DNA of 53,234 nucleotides. It comes from JANOAR01 sp031411235. Its GTDB lineage: Bacteria > Verrucomicrobiota > Verrucomicrobiia > Verrucomicrobiales > Verrucomicrobiaceae. The translations under genes and the position numbers were made by a program. The stretch covers positions 1 to 53,234 of the forward strand of contig JANOAR010000244.1 in NCBI GenBank assembly GCA_031411235.1, read 5' to 3'. Position 1 is the stretch's first letter, and each line of letters begins with the position of its first letter. The notes beneath the pieces were generated by a model that saw only the letters and a list, made by a program, of their open reading frames with translations, searched no databases and was not told the origin of the DNA. Positions 34,045 through 46,100 of the stretch are shown in pieces.

Positions 34045-36435
34045 CTACATCCCAGACCGTGCCGCGAGCGCTGCCTTGTCCATCTCTTCCTTGCGCAGCT
34101 TGGTATCGAGCACTTGGCGTTGCAGGCTGGTGCCTGTGCGGGTGGCATACCAGAGCACAATCGGCGAGGCGATGAAGATCGACGAATAGGTGCCGAGGAT
34201 GACGCCGATGACGATAGGCACGGCGAAGTCGAGCATGGCGCGGTTGCCAAAGAACAGCAGCACCACCACGGTATTCAGCACGGTCAAGCTGGTCAGCAAG
34301 GTTCGGCTGAGGGTGATCGAGATGGCCTCATTCATCAGTTCGCGCATCGAGCCGGTACGACCCGAGTGGATAACTTCGCGGATACGGTCAAAGACAATAA
34401 TCGTGTCATGCACCGAGAAGCCAGCAATGGTGAGCAGTGCGCCGATGTGAATGACCGTCAGTTCCTGGCCAAACAATACGCACAAACCAGGCACCATGAT
34501 GACGTCATGGAAGAGCGCGATGGTCGCACCGAGAGCGAAGGCAAACTCAAAGCGTATGACCAGCCAGATGAAGATGGCGAACACCGCCGCGAGCAGTGCC
34601 CAAATCCCTGTGGACTTGAGTTCCTCACCGACAACGGAGCCAACGCGCCCCGCTTCGATGCCTTTGATCAGTTCTTTAGAAAACTTCGCCTTGCATACCT
34701 CTTCAACGACTGGGCCTACATCATACTCGCTGGTGATGGTGACAATGGTGTCGCCCGCGATCGACTTCTTGGGTTGTACCAAGTAGGTGCCAAGGCCTTT
34801 GCCATTGGGCAGCTTCACGGCGTCCAGCACGGTGCGCACTTCGGCCTCGGTGAGGTCTTTGCCTTTATTCAACTGGAGGCTGGTCTGCGCACCACCTCGG
34901 AAGTCGATGCCCCAGGGATTATGCCCCTGTATCGGTGCGATCCAGAACATGCTCAGCGAGACAACGGTGAGAACAAGCGAGGCGAGGATGAAGGGCTTGG
35001 ACATGCCCATGATGTCGAAAATTTTATCATGGAGAAGCTTGACCGTACTCAGGGTCTTGAGCCTGCCCGTATCGACGAACCAATGAAACAACACGCGAGT
35101 CACGATGAGCGCACCGAAGCCGCCGCTGATGATACCAATCGTGATTGTGACGGCGAATCCCTTCACAAGACCACTGGCGAGGAAGAACAAGATGGCAGCG
35201 GTGATAAGGGTGGTGACATTGGAGTCAAAAATCGCCGCGAACGCTTTTTCAAAGGCCGTGTCCAGGGCTGCAACGAGTGTCTTGCCGGATTTCTGCTCTT
35301 CGCGCAAACGCTCGTAAATAAGCACGTTGGCATCGACAGCCATACCCATCGTCAGCACGATACCGGCGATGCCGGGCATGGTGAGGGTGAAGTCGAATAG
35401 CGACATCGCACCAATCAGCGCGAGTAAGCCAAGAACCAAGCCGACACAGGCGATGAGACCCGCCATGCGGTAATAGATGAGCATGAAGACGACCGTGACG
35501 AGGAAGCCAAAAATGATCGCCCACTCACCTTGCTTCACGGCTGATTCGCCATAGGCCGCCGAGACGGTGCTCTCGGAGAGGATTTTCATCGGATTCTCCA
35601 GGGGATTCTCCAACGCGCTGGCGAGGGCGCGAGCGGAGGCTTCGGTGAATTGGCCGCTGATCTCACAACTGCCACCGAGGATGGCTTCATTGAGGTTGGG
35701 GGCCGAGACGATTTCGTTATCAACAACCACCGCAAGGCGACGGCCCACATTGGCAGCAGTGAGGTCACCGAATTTCTTGGCACCTGGGCCATCGAAGTTG
35801 AGGTGAATGACCCAGCCCTTGGCGGCATCAAGTGAGGCGTAGGCAAATTTCACAGCTTTGCCATCGAGGTCGGCGTGGTTCTTCACCACAAGCTCTTCAT
35901 CACCTTCACCCTTGGGGTCTTTGACCTTCATTCTGACATTGCCGATGGAGATATGGCCACTGTTGATTTTGGCCAACTCCGAGGCGCTGTCTTTATCGAC
36001 GAGGCGGAACTCCAGCTTGGCGACCTGTTCGATTTTCTGGCGCACCGCAGCGATCTCCTCGGGCTTGACGCCGGGCATCTGAATCTGAATGCGCTCTGTT
36101 CCCGCAGGCAGCAGTGTCATTTCCGTGGTGCCGTTGGGGTTAAGTCGCTTTTCCAGAATGCCGATGGCTTGCTGGATGGAGTCAGCGTTGACATCCTTCA
36201 CCTTGCCATCAGCATCAATGCCGGGCTCCAGCCTGACGACAAACTCACCACCGCCATTGAGGTCGATGCCCTTTTTGAGTCCCTGCACTTGCAAAGTCAC
36301 AAGGGAGAAAGCTGTCACAGCAAGGATGAGGATACTGCCGATGATGCGCTTGGTGTGCGTAGCGATGGTGCCGATGTAGAAGATGAACAGCATCAAAATG
36401 GCTGAGCCGGAAAGGAAGGTGACGATGGGGTGCAT
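34045..36435 (-). CDS. secDF: Protein translocase subunit SecDF (fused)
   Basis: This 796-residue fused SecD-SecF membrane protein uses the proton-motive force to pull secreted proteins across the membrane. SecD is residues about 1-470 (KKGIDLNGGGEFVVRLEPG; TLTMPGIAGIVLTMGMAVDANVLIYERLR) and SecF about 470-790 (WGIDFRGGAQTSLQLN; ALLTIAGFSVHDTIIVFDRIRE). Both conserved Asp-bearing helices are present. It is the third gene of tgt-yajC-secDF, the classical order, with a 106-bp gap before it. Confidence 0.95.
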   Translation of the reverse strand: MHPIVTFLSGSAILMLFIFYIGTIATHTKRIIGSILILAVTAFSLVTLQVQGLKKGIDLNGGGEFVVRLEPGIDADGKVKDVNADSIQQAIGILEKRLNPNGTTEMTLLPAGTERIQIQMPGVKPEEIAAVRQKIEQVAKLEFRLVDKDSASELAKINSGHISIGNVRMKVKDPKGEGDEELVVKNHADLDGKAVKFAYASLDAAKGWVIHLNFDGPGAKKFGDLTAANVGRRLAVVVDNEIVSAPNLNEAILGGSCEISGQFTEASARALASALENPLENPMKILSESTVSAAYGESAVKQGEWAIIFGFLVTVVFMLIYYRMAGLIACVGLVLGLLALIGAMSLFDFTLTMPGIAGIVLTMGMAVDANVLIYERLREEQKSGKTLVAALDTAFEKAFAAIFDSNVTTLITAAILFFLASGLVKGFAVTITIGIISGGFGALIVTRVLFHWFVDTGRLKTLSTVKLLHDKIFDIMGMSKPFILASLVLTVVSLSMFWIAPIQGHNPWGIDFRGGAQTSLQLNKGKDLTEAEVRTVLDAVKLPNGKGLGTYLVQPKKSIAGDTIVTITSEYDVGPVVEEVCKAKFSKELIKGIEAGRVGSVVGEELKSTGIWALLAAVFAIFIWLVIRFEFAFALGATIALFHDVIMVPGLCVLFGQELTVIHIGALLTIAGFSVHDTIIVFDRIREVIHSGRTGSMRELMNEAISITLSRTLLTSLTVLNTVVVLLFFGNRAMLDFAVPIVIGVILGTYSSIFIASPIVLWYATRTGTSLQRQVLDTKLRKEEMDKAALAARSGM

Positions 36436-36541
36436 AAATGGCTGGGGAATGAAGGGCGCGGACTTTAACGAGTGTTAAGCTCTTGCCAAGCGCGGCGTGC
36501 GAATAGTATTTGGAGGGAGAGGCTCGCAGCCCTCCTGAGGC

Positions 36542-36877
36542 TCAAGCTTCCTTTGCCACCACGGCGGCAACCGCGACCTTGTCGAACTCGATCTTCACGT
36601 TATCGGCCACTTTGATCATCACCGTGAGGTCTTTGATGCTGGCGACAACGCCGTGCATCCCTGAATTGGTAATGACTTCATCGCCCACCTTGAGCGCCGC
36701 GATGCGGGCAGCGAGTTCTTTAGCCCGCTGTTGCTGGGGGCGGAAGATCATGAAGTACATCATGACGATCATCAGCACCATCATGACCATTGGGTTGCCT
36801 AGCAGGCCCCCTGGGGCAGCGGGTGAGGCGGGAGTTTGAGCAAGTAAGGCAATGGATAAAGCAAGAGGTGTGGTCAT
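36542..36877 (-). CDS. yajC: Preprotein translocase subunit YajC
   Basis: This 111-residue protein has one transmembrane helix (NPMVMMVLMIVMMYFMIFRPQQQRAKEL), the classic YajC transition into a basic segment, followed by the small beta domain (LKVGDEVITNSGMHGVVASIKD). The open frame extends upstream to 36958 inside tgt; ATG 36877 fits the family and lies 2 bp from the tgt stop. It works with SecDF, encoded immediately downstream. Confidence 0.95.
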   Translation of the reverse strand: MTTPLALSIALLAQTPASPAAPGGLLGNPMVMMVLMIVMMYFMIFRPQQQRAKELAARIAALKVGDEVITNSGMHGVVASIKDLTVMIKVADNVKIEFDKVAVAAVVAKEA

Positions 36878-36878
36878 A

Positions 36879-38018
36879 TTAATCAGTGAGGTCGATGTCG
36901 TGGGGGATGTATTTGGCGACGACTTCTTTGCGGAAGTCATCAAAGTAGCCTTGTTCAATGGCCAGCCGTGCCTTCGCTACAAGGTTCAAATAGAAATGCA
37001 AGTTGTGCAGTGAGACGAGGCGCAGACCGAGGATCTCATTGGCCTTCAGCAAGTGGCGGATGTAGGCGCGGCTGAAGCCTTTGCAAAGCGGGTGCGTATC
37101 CTCGGCGATGTCGGCGTAGTCGCGGGCGTAGCACTGGTTTTTAAGATTTACCGTGCCCTCGTCGGTGAAGGCGGTGCCGTTCCGCGCAATACGCGTGGGC
37201 AGCACGCAGTCGAACATGTCGATGCCGCGTGCGATGAGTTCGATCATCTGCGGCGGTGTGCCCAAGCCCATCGCGTAGCGGGCTTGGTTGGCTGGTAAAA
37301 TGGGGCAGACCCATTCGGCAACCTCCATCATTTCCTTCTCCGTCTCGCCGACGCTGACGCCGCCGATGGCGTAACCATCAAAGCCCATCGCCACCATTTC
37401 ACGCGCCGCCCGCTCGCGCAGTGGCTGATAGACACTGCCCTGCACAATGCCGAAATGAAGCTGCTTGCCGCCACCCGTTTGCGGCTGGTGTTTATCAATC
37501 CAGTCCCGGCAGCGCCTAGCCCAGCGCATCGTCAGGTCGAGGCTCTTCGAGGCGTAGGCCGACTCGCAGGGATACGGAGGACACTCGTCGAACAGCATCG
37601 CGATGTCGCTGCCCAGCGCGGCTTGGATTTCCATCGCCGACTCGGGGCCCAGAGACATCGTCGTGCCATCAACGTGGTTTTGAAACTCACAGCCAGCCTC
37701 GCTGATCTTGCGAATCTTGGCCAGAGAGAACACCTGGAAACCCCCGCTATCGGTGAGGATGGGCCGATCCCAGTTGGCGAATTTGTGCAGACCACCCGCG
37801 CCCTGGATCACATCCATGCCGGGGCGCACAAAGAGGTGGTAGGTATTGCCCAGAATGACCTGCGCATCGAGCGCTCGCAACTCATCGGGGTGGATGGCTT
37901 TCACCGACCCTTGCGTGCCCACAGGCATGAAAATGGGCGTCTGAATAACGCCGTGGGGCGTGGTCAAGCGCCCACGACGGGCGCTGCTTTTGGGATCGGT
38001 GGCGAGAAGTTCGAACAT
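36879..38018 (-). CDS. tgt: Queuine tRNA-ribosyltransferase
   Basis: This 379-residue enzyme exchanges the wobble guanine for preQ1 in Asp, Asn, His and Tyr tRNAs. TDSGGFQVFSL holds the substrate-binding Asp, GIVQGSVYQPLRERAAREM and GLGTPPQMIELIARGIDMFDCVLPTR hold the catalytic Asp region. The C-terminal zinc site is unusual: where most enzymes have CxCxxC before FSRAYIRHL, this one has DTHPLC, keeping only the last Cys and the later His. The start is ATG 38018; upstream frame is out-of-frame SDR sequence. Confidence 0.93.
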   Translation of the reverse strand: MFELLATDPKSSARRGRLTTPHGVIQTPIFMPVGTQGSVKAIHPDELRALDAQVILGNTYHLFVRPGMDVIQGAGGLHKFANWDRPILTDSGGFQVFSLAKIRKISEAGCEFQNHVDGTTMSLGPESAMEIQAALGSDIAMLFDECPPYPCESAYASKSLDLTMRWARRCRDWIDKHQPQTGGGKQLHFGIVQGSVYQPLRERAAREMVAMGFDGYAIGGVSVGETEKEMMEVAEWVCPILPANQARYAMGLGTPPQMIELIARGIDMFDCVLPTRIARNGTAFTDEGTVNLKNQCYARDYADIAEDTHPLCKGFSRAYIRHLLKANEILGLRLVSLHNLHFYLNLVAKARLAIEQGYFDDFRKEVVAKYIPHDIDLTD

Positions 38019-38032
38019 CAGATAAATAGTTC

Positions 38033-38839
38033 TCAGGAGCCCATGCCGCCATCGACAGCTAGGCCAGTGCCTGTGATGAAGCGAGCGGCGTCGGAGCAAA
38101 GGAAGACGACAGCATCGGCCATGTCGCTGACTTCGCCGAGGCGACCCAGCGGGGTCTGCGCGATGATGCCACCAACGGTGGCTTCGACGCTGGGAAAGAG
38201 GCCCAACTCGACCAACTCGCCTGCGATGCGTGTGCCCATCTCGGTCGGCACGAGGCCGGGGTAGATGCAATTGACACGCACGCCGTAGCCGAGCTTGCCG
38301 GATTCCAGCGCAGCGATGCGAGTCAGTCGATCCACGGCAGACTTGGTCGCGGAGTAGCCGCCGATTGCAGGAAAGGTGATGGTTGCGGCCACAGACGAGA
38401 GATTCACCACAACACCGCCTTTGCCCGCAGGGCCGTTGGGGCGCATGGCACGGAATGCGTGCTTAATCCCGAGCGCGGTGCCGACAACGTTCACGTCCAG
38501 CATCCGGCGCAGATCATCGGCTTCGGCGTCGATGAGCAAGGCGGTTACTTCGATGCCCGCATTGTTGATGAGAATGTCGAAGCCGCCAAGCTCAGCAATG
38601 GTGGTCGCGACGGCGTTCTGCCAGTCGGCTTCGCTCGTGACATCCATTTTCACAAAGCCCGTCTTGGCTCCCGTCGCAGCGGCGATCTGCTGGGCCGTGG
38701 CGCTGCCGAGATCGGAAAGGATGTCGCCCATCATGACCGAAGCTCCAGCGCGGGCGAGAGCTTCCGCCATGCCTGCGCCAAGGCCGCGAGCGCTGCCAGT
38801 GACGAGAGCCTTGCGGCCTGTGAGGGTGAATTGGCTCAT
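38033..38839 (-). CDS. SDR family NAD(P)-dependent oxidoreductase
   Basis: This 268-residue short-chain dehydrogenase has the nucleotide motif TGSARGLGAGMA, NNAGIEV, and the catalytic triad neighbourhood NLSSVAATITFPAIGGYSATKSAV. PGLVPTEMGTRIA and a C-terminal GTGLAVDGGMGS are typical of 3-oxoacyl reductase-like or sugar-alcohol SDRs. The substrate cannot be inferred. It precedes tgt by about 14 bp on the same strand and follows an aminotransferase gene by 26 bp, so it may belong to one transcription unit. Confidence 0.88.
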   Translation of the reverse strand: MSQFTLTGRKALVTGSARGLGAGMAEALARAGASVMMGDILSDLGSATAQQIAAATGAKTGFVKMDVTSEADWQNAVATTIAELGGFDILINNAGIEVTALLIDAEADDLRRMLDVNVVGTALGIKHAFRAMRPNGPAGKGGVVVNLSSVAATITFPAIGGYSATKSAVDRLTRIAALESGKLGYGVRVNCIYPGLVPTEMGTRIAGELVELGLFPSVEATVGGIIAQTPLGRLGEVSDMADAVVFLCSDAARFITGTGLAVDGGMGS

Positions 38840-38865
38840 AGCGTAGTGGAGTCGAGCGCTGGGGC

Positions 38866-39945
38866 TTAGCCCAGCTTCGCCAGCGAATCATCCAGCGCAG
38901 CGATCACCACACCGATGCTGGCTTCGGACTCGTCGCCCATGTTGCTGATGCGGAAGGTCTTGCCCTTCAGCTTGCCGTAGCCGCCGTCGATGATCATGCT
39001 GTGGTTCTTCTTCAGCAGGCCTATGAAGGCGGCGACGTCGATGCCCTTGTTGTTGGCCACGCAGGTCAGCGACTTGGAGCGGTAGCCTTCGGGGGCAAAG
39101 AACTCGAAGCCATTGCGACGCACCCATTCATGCACCATGCCGTTGAGCTTCGCATGGCGGGCATAACGATTGTCGATGCCCTCGGCAAACATCTTCTGGA
39201 GCTGATGACGCAGGCCGTAGATGAGGCTGATGCACGGCGTGCTCGGCGTCATGCTCTTCTCGCCGTTGGCTTTGAATTCGAGGAAGTCGAAGTAGTAGCC
39301 GCGATCATTGATCGTGGCCGCACGGGCCATGGCAGCCTCGGAGGCGGCGAAAAGGGCGAGGCCGGGCGGCAGTGCGAAGGCCTTCTGACTGCCGGTGAGC
39401 AACACGTCGATGCCAAGTTCGTCGAAATTGACCGGCACGGTGGTGAAGCCGGAGACGCTGTCGGTGATGAACATCACGTCGGGATACTTCTTCTTCAGCG
39501 CAGCGATCTCGGCGATGGGGCTGAGCACGCCGGTGGAGGTCTCATTGTGAATGAAGGTGACGGCATCAAATTCACCCGTGGCGAGACGTTTGTCGATCTC
39601 CTCAGCAAGGATGGGCTGGCCCCATTCGACTTGGTAGGCCTCGGCTTCCTTGCCGCAGCGCTTGGACACGTCGAGCCACTTGTCGGAAAACGCACCGTTG
39701 CAGCAGTTCAGCACCTTCTTCTTCACAAGGTTGCGGATCGCGCCTTCCATCACGCCCCAGGCGGAGGAGGTGCTGAGAAAAACCTGCTGTTTTGTGCCAA
39801 AGAGCGTCTGAAGCATCGGCTGGATCTCGGCATACAGGTCGCTAAAGCCCTTTCCGCGATGGCCCATCATCGGCTGTGCCATGGCGGCAAAGGTATCTGC
39901 GCTGACTTCGACGGGACCAGGGATGTAGAGTTTGACGTGGCTCAT
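38866..39945 (-). CDS. Class V aminotransferase (AGAT/SerC-like)
   Basis: This 359-residue PLP enzyme starts MSHVKLYIPGPVEVSADTFAAM, with GHRGKGFSDLYAEIQP characteristic of alanine-glyoxylate/serine-pyruvate aminotransferases. The PLP Lys is in TGSQKAFALPPGLA. The C-terminus has KGIDVAAFIGLL and GKTFRISNMGD. The frame extends to 40074, but ATG 39945 begins at the conserved N-terminus. Serine, alanine or phosphoserine are possible donors. It lies just upstream of the SDR gene on the same strand. Confidence 0.88.
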   Translation of the reverse strand: MSHVKLYIPGPVEVSADTFAAMAQPMMGHRGKGFSDLYAEIQPMLQTLFGTKQQVFLSTSSAWGVMEGAIRNLVKKKVLNCCNGAFSDKWLDVSKRCGKEAEAYQVEWGQPILAEEIDKRLATGEFDAVTFIHNETSTGVLSPIAEIAALKKKYPDVMFITDSVSGFTTVPVNFDELGIDVLLTGSQKAFALPPGLALFAASEAAMARAATINDRGYYFDFLEFKANGEKSMTPSTPCISLIYGLRHQLQKMFAEGIDNRYARHAKLNGMVHEWVRRNGFEFFAPEGYRSKSLTCVANNKGIDVAAFIGLLKKNHSMIIDGGYGKLKGKTFRISNMGDESEASIGVVIAALDDSLAKLG

Positions 39946-40184
39946 GTGGGGTAGTTTTTGGGGCCGCGAGTGTAGAGACTTACCCATCAAGCGCAACGTC
40001 GGGAGCGATGTTTTTGGCCCTACCGTCACCTGTGTTTCGCGACAAAGCCTGCGTTCAAAGCTCAAACCTTGCAAGCTGCCCCTCCCAAAATGGGGAGATC
40101 GAAAGCTTCAAAATCCCTTAGCGCTTGGCTCTGCTGCGTTGTCTGATCCATAGCTCGTTTTTCTCCCATTTCCCCCTTACCGCC

Positions 40185-43100
40185 ATGCGTGGTCGCATCG
40201 TTCCTCCTCTACTCATTCTTTTGCTCGTCATCGCGGCCACGCTGCCTCATGCCTATCGCCAAATGATGCCCGAGGCTGCTCCCGCACGCGAGACTTCAGG
40301 CAGTATTCTACCGCCCGAAGCTCTAAAACCGAGCCCCTTCGCCTCGCCCACTCACACGCCGCTGGTGAGCGACTCCCCTGCCCTGACTTCACAGGCACCC
40401 ATCGCCTCCTTTAAAACATGGCTCGATAACTACGAACTCAGCACTGCGGCCACAAGACTGACGCTGCTGCCCAGCGGCGAAGCTCTCGCGCAGCAGCGCC
40501 GGGAACAGATGTTTGCCCTCATCGCCAGCGATCCCGAGGCCGCGCTCGCAGCCGCTGTGCCTGAGAGCCAGCGCCGCCTCCTGCCAGCCCATTTCAGCGC
40601 GTGGCTGGAGCAGCCCATCGCAGGCCGGGGCGACCTCGCGCTTGTCGCGGGACGTGCCGCACGCGGACACTCCACGCAGCGCGGTTCATGGCGCGAGGCA
40701 CGACTTGGCGACACCACGTTGGAAGCCTTTGTCTATGGTCAACGGGCCAAGCGCACTACGTTGTATGGAGCCTCTGTCGGTGGCATCGCCCTGGGGGGGC
40801 GCATGGCCGTGCTTGATGCCGCTGCGCAAGTGATTCCCCCCAGCGAAGTGCCCCACGGCAGCGCCCTCGAACCTACCGTGCGCCTTGGCGACCATGCCAT
40901 CGCCGCAGCCAGTGAAGCCACAGAGGCACCCGTCGTCGTTGCCGATGGTCGTTATTTCCCCACCTGCTGCGCTGCCCATGCCGTCAGCCTCGCCGCGCGT
41001 TGGCAGCAAGCCGAGCAACACTCGAGCGGCCCCTACGTGCAAGCCGCTAGCGGCGGCAATGCCAACACCCCGACCGACCCTTCCATACTGCCTAACCAGC
41101 GAGCGCATGTGGAGGGCACCAAGACCGTGCTCGTCATCATTGCTGACTTCAGTGACGCACCGGGTCGCCCCAACGACTTCGCCTACAAGATCGATCCGCC
41201 CATCGACGAGCCTTACGTCCAGACTCGCCTCGGCACCCAAGGTGGGCCGTGGATGCGCGATGCGTCTTATGACAAGACCAACATTGGCACCATCACCGTG
41301 ACGCCTCTGCTGCGCGTCGGCGGCAAGCTCTCGGTTTACGCCTCTACCAATAACCACACCGGGCTAAAAAATGCCGCTCTAGCCGCAGCGATGACGGCTG
41401 GCTTCACGCCGGCCAACCACGACCGCGTGGTGGTCGTTTTCCGCAATACCGACGTCTTCTTTTCTAACCCCAATTTAAACCCCTTCTTCTGGGCTGGCCT
41501 CGCCGATGTGGGCGGCACCTTCGTCTGGTGCAACGGCTACTTCGACCCCGAAACCATTTATCATGAACTGATCCACAACATGGGCGTGCTACATGCCAAT
41601 CTATGGGCCGTGCCCGCCAACTCCAGCGCCATCAACCCCGCCGGATACAGCACCGAATACGGCGATATCTTCGACATCATGGGCAACTCCGCGACCGATG
41701 TGCTGGTGAACCAAGACCCGCCCAATCCCTGGTTTCTCCAGACCCTCGGCTGGCTGCCATCCGCCGCCGTGCAGATCCCCGCCACCAGTGGCACCTACCG
41801 CGTTTATCGCTTCGACTCACGCTCGGCCAATCTCGCTAACACCCTCGCTCTGCGCGTCCCCCGCAATCACACCACCGACTACTGGCTGAGCTACCGACGC
41901 AAGTACGCAGGCGACCTTTCCCCCACCGACACCATGCTGGGAGCCACCGTCACCTGGGGCTACCATCAGATCCAGGCCAGCAACCTCATTGACGTGGACA
42001 CGCCCGGCACCAACCCTTTCGACGCCGCCCTGAATGTCGGCAAAACGCTCAACGACACCACCTCCGGCATTAGCTTCACCGTCCTCAGCAACGGCGGTAC
42101 CGCGCCGAACGAATACCTCGACATTCAAGTCAACTACAGCCCACGTCTCGCCTTCAGCCAGCCCACCTACAACGTCGATGAAAAGAGCGGCAACGCGGTG
42201 CTCACCGTCGAGCGACTGAGCAATGCCACCGGAGCCGTCACTGCCAACTACACCACCGTCAACGGCACCGCCCTCGCCACCAGCGACTACACCACCACTA
42301 AAGGCACGCTGCACTGGCCCAGTGGCGACATGACCCCGCGCCGCATCACGGTGCCCATCAAAGCCGATGCCCTCGCTGAAGGCAGCACCGCACGCGCAGA
42401 GACCTTCATCGTTCGACTTTCCAGCATCATCGGCGCGGCCCTGCCCTCGGGCAGCGACGCCACCGTGCGGCTCCATGAACCCGGTGCCACCGATGCTTCA
42501 TTTGTTCCGCCGCTGCTCACCAACTCCGTCGATGCCATCGTCGTCGAGCCCGATGAAAACATCGTCATCGGCGGCAACTTCGATCTCTCGCCCGATACAG
42601 GCGTTGCCTCGGACGGCATCGCTCACCTCAACAGCATCGGTACCTTCGACGATGCCTACGACCAAAGCGATGGCCCCAATGTCCTTCCCATCACCACCAT
42701 GCAGCGGCAGCTTGATGGTAGAGTCATTGTCGCGGGCAACTTCACCAGCCTTCGCGGCGTCACTCGCAACCGCATCGCACGCCTGCACCCCAACGGCACT
42801 CTGGACACCAGCTTCGACGCAGGCCTCGGCCCCGATGCCGCCATCCGCAGCCTCGTCATCCAGCCCGATGGGAAAATCCTGGTCGGCGGCACCTTCACCA
42901 CCTGGGCTGGCGAGGCCCGGCCAGCACTCGTGCGGCTGGATGAAAATGGAGCGCTCGACACCACTTTCGCTGCCTTCAGTAGCGTCGTTAGTGCCGTCGG
43001 CACCGATCTCTCCGTCCATGCTTTAGCCCTTCAGCCCGTCGCCACCGCACCACACTTTGCCATCCTCGCAGGCGGCACTTTTCAGCGCACGCCCACCACC

Positions 43101-46100
43101 ACAGCCTTCCGCTCCGGCATTGTCCGGCTGCTTGCCGATGGCACGCTCGACAGCAGCTTTGACGCCCTTCAAGGTGCCCACCTCGCGGGCTTCACCAACA
43201 ACCTGCGCCCCGTCTCCAGCCTCGCCGTGCAGGCCGATGGCAAGATCCTCGTCGGCGGCCAATTCACCGCCTTCAACGGTGTCGCCGCAGGTCGCTTCGC
43301 CCGGCTCAATAACAACGGTAGCAATGACTCCGCCTTCATCACCGCCACCAAAGGAGCCTTCACCACCAGCACCGCCGCCACCTACGGCGACATCGTCGGC
43401 CTGTGGCCGCGTGCCGATGGTAAAATCATCGCGGTCGGCACCTTCACCAAGGCCTCTGGCACCGCCCTCACCGGGGCCGCCTGCTACTCTGCCACGGGTG
43501 TGCGCGACGCTACTTTCAAGGTCAGCATCGGCACCGCCTCGGGGGTAAAAAGCCTCGCCATCCAGCCCGACAATGCCCTCCTCCTCGGCCTCAATGGCAG
43601 CCACCCTAACGCCCTCAGACGAGTCTTCAGCGGCGTTGCGGTGCAAGCGGGATCACTCGCCTTCAGCAGTGCTGGAACTTCCGCCGCCGAGGGCGGCAAC
43701 GCTCACGTCCTCGTGCGCCGCACGGGAGGCTCCGGCGGTGCCATCTCGGTGAATTTCCAAACCCTGCCCGGCACTGCCACCGCAGGCACTGACTTCACCA
43801 CCACCAGTGGCACTCTCACCTGGGCCGCAGGTGATACCGCGCCAAAAACCATCAGCTTACCCCTCACCTCCGACAGTGATGTCGAGGGCAGCGAAACCTT
43901 CAGCCTCGCCCTCGCCATCCCTCTTGGCGGCACGCAGCTAGGCACCACTACGACCTGCACCGTCACCATCCTCGATGGCAACGCATCCGCGTATCCCACT
44001 GTCGATTTTACCGCAGCAACCTCCAGCATCAGCGAGGGCGCAAACAACCCCGCCGCAATCGAAGTCCGGCTCTCCGCCCCCTCGCCTGCCATCGTGCGCG
44101 TGCCCTTCGTCCTCAGCGGCAGCGCCCTGTTGGACAAAGACTACATGCATGGAGCGACCTATGTGGACTTCGCGCCCGGCGAGACGAGCCAGTTCATCCC
44201 CATCACCCCGCACGACGACTTCACCATCGACACCACCACGCCCAGCGTCGTCATCACCCTGGAGACACCCTTCAGCGGAGCCCAGCTAGGCAGCCTCACC
44301 CAGCATAGCCTCGCCATTACCGACGACGAGCAGCGTGCCCAGATACAGGTGCAACCCATCGCCCAAACCGTTGCGCTTGGCGGAGCCGCCGCCGTATCCA
44401 TCGGCGTCACAGGCGTCCCGACACCTACCTTCCAATGGTATCGAAATAACCTCGCCATCAGCGGAGCTACCTCCGCCAGTTACCCCTTGCCCGCCGCGCA
44501 ACTCAGCCAGGCAGGCAGCTACAAAGTCACCGTCACCAACCTCGGCGTCACCCTCACGAGTGCCAGCGTCGAACTTGCCGTCGCGGACATGACACCCAGC
44601 GTGCGTGCGCTCAACCTCGGCACCAGCACCACCCTCTCGCTTGCCGCCGCTGGCAACGGCCTCACCTACCGCTGGCAAAAAAACGCCACCCCACTCACCG
44701 AGAGCACTCATACGAAAGGCACCGCCACCAAAGCGCTAACGATCTCCACCCTCACCAGCGCTGACAGCGGCGACTACCGTTGCCTCGTCACCAGTAGTAA
44801 AGGGGCCGCAGCCGTTTTTGCCATGCCCGTCCAAATAGGCGTCATCGACACCATCCCTGCCGTCATGCCGCTGGCCAGTATGCCACCCGCCACGGTGGGC
44901 CTGGACTATGCCAGCAACAGCTTTTTCCTCCCCATCGACCCAGCCCCCAGCCGCAAGCCCACCAGTTACACCGCCACCGGCTTGCCACCAGGGCTCAGCA
45001 TCGTCGCTACTACGGGCCAGATCATCGGCAGCCCCACCGTCCCACTCACCGCCGACACGACTTACAACGTCACCCTCAACGCTATCAATTTCAAAGGTAC
45101 CGCCAGCCTCAATACCAGCGTCACCATCTCGCCCCTGCCAGCAGGTATCATCGGCAGCTACTCCGGCTGGGTGGGCCGCAATCCCTCGCTCAACAGCGAC
45201 TTCGGAGGCCGCATTGACTTCGACGTCACCCTCAGCAGCGCCTTCTCGGGCAACCTTCGTCTAGGCACCACCACCACCGCCTTCACTGGCATGATAAGTC
45301 TCGCGCCCGGCAGCCTCGTCCCCAGCGCCAACTTCCTCATCCCACGCACTAGCAAGACACCCCTGCGCATCATCTTCACCATCGACGTGCCCACCGCCAC
45401 CCTCCAGCAAGGCAGCATCAGTGACTCCGCCGTTGCCACCACCACCGCCGCCATCACAGGCTGGCGAGCCACCTTCAGCGCCACCGCTCCCGCCAACGAA
45501 TACGAAGGCTACTACACCTTCGGAGCCTTCTACCCGATCAATCACAGCGGCTTTTATGAGACGCCCCAGGGCACCAGTTATGGCAGCATCGACGTCACCG
45601 CAAACGGCACCTACACCATCACGGGACGATTGGCTGAAGGCACCTCTTTTACCCAAACAGGTGACCTTGGGCCTAGCGGCGAAATGCTCATTTTCGACAT
45701 GCTAGGCAGTAACACAGGCTCCCTCCTCGGTGCCCTGAAGATCGTCCTCGGCACAGCCCCTAGCTACACCGACAACCAGCTCAGCGGCCCCATCAGTTGG
45801 TCTCGCAAAGCTCAAACAACTGGCCCCAACCTCTACCGCGCAGCCTTCTACCACGGCTACTACGACATGCCCGTGCGCGGTGGTCGCTACATCGACCCGG
45901 CCACCATCTCCAGTACCGCCCTCGTCATGAATTTAGCCGATACCCCCAACAATGCTCGACTCCTGTTTTATGGAAACACGGGCGAGCGCTTTCCCGCTAC
46001 CTTGTCTCCCACCATCCTCCAGCGCGTGCTCCTCGGCGGCGCACTCCAACAGCCCGTAGTTAGCCCAAATCCCCACAATATTTCCCTCGCCATCAATCCC

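Noticed and set aside
33784..35400. 538-residue plus-strand ORF
   Set aside because: It is antisense to secDF and the oxidoreductase gene, both of which are unmistakable.
42367..43646. Several ORFs of 100-220 residues on both strands inside the metzincin gene
   Set aside because: They are out-of-frame shadows of the repeat-rich GC-biased gene.
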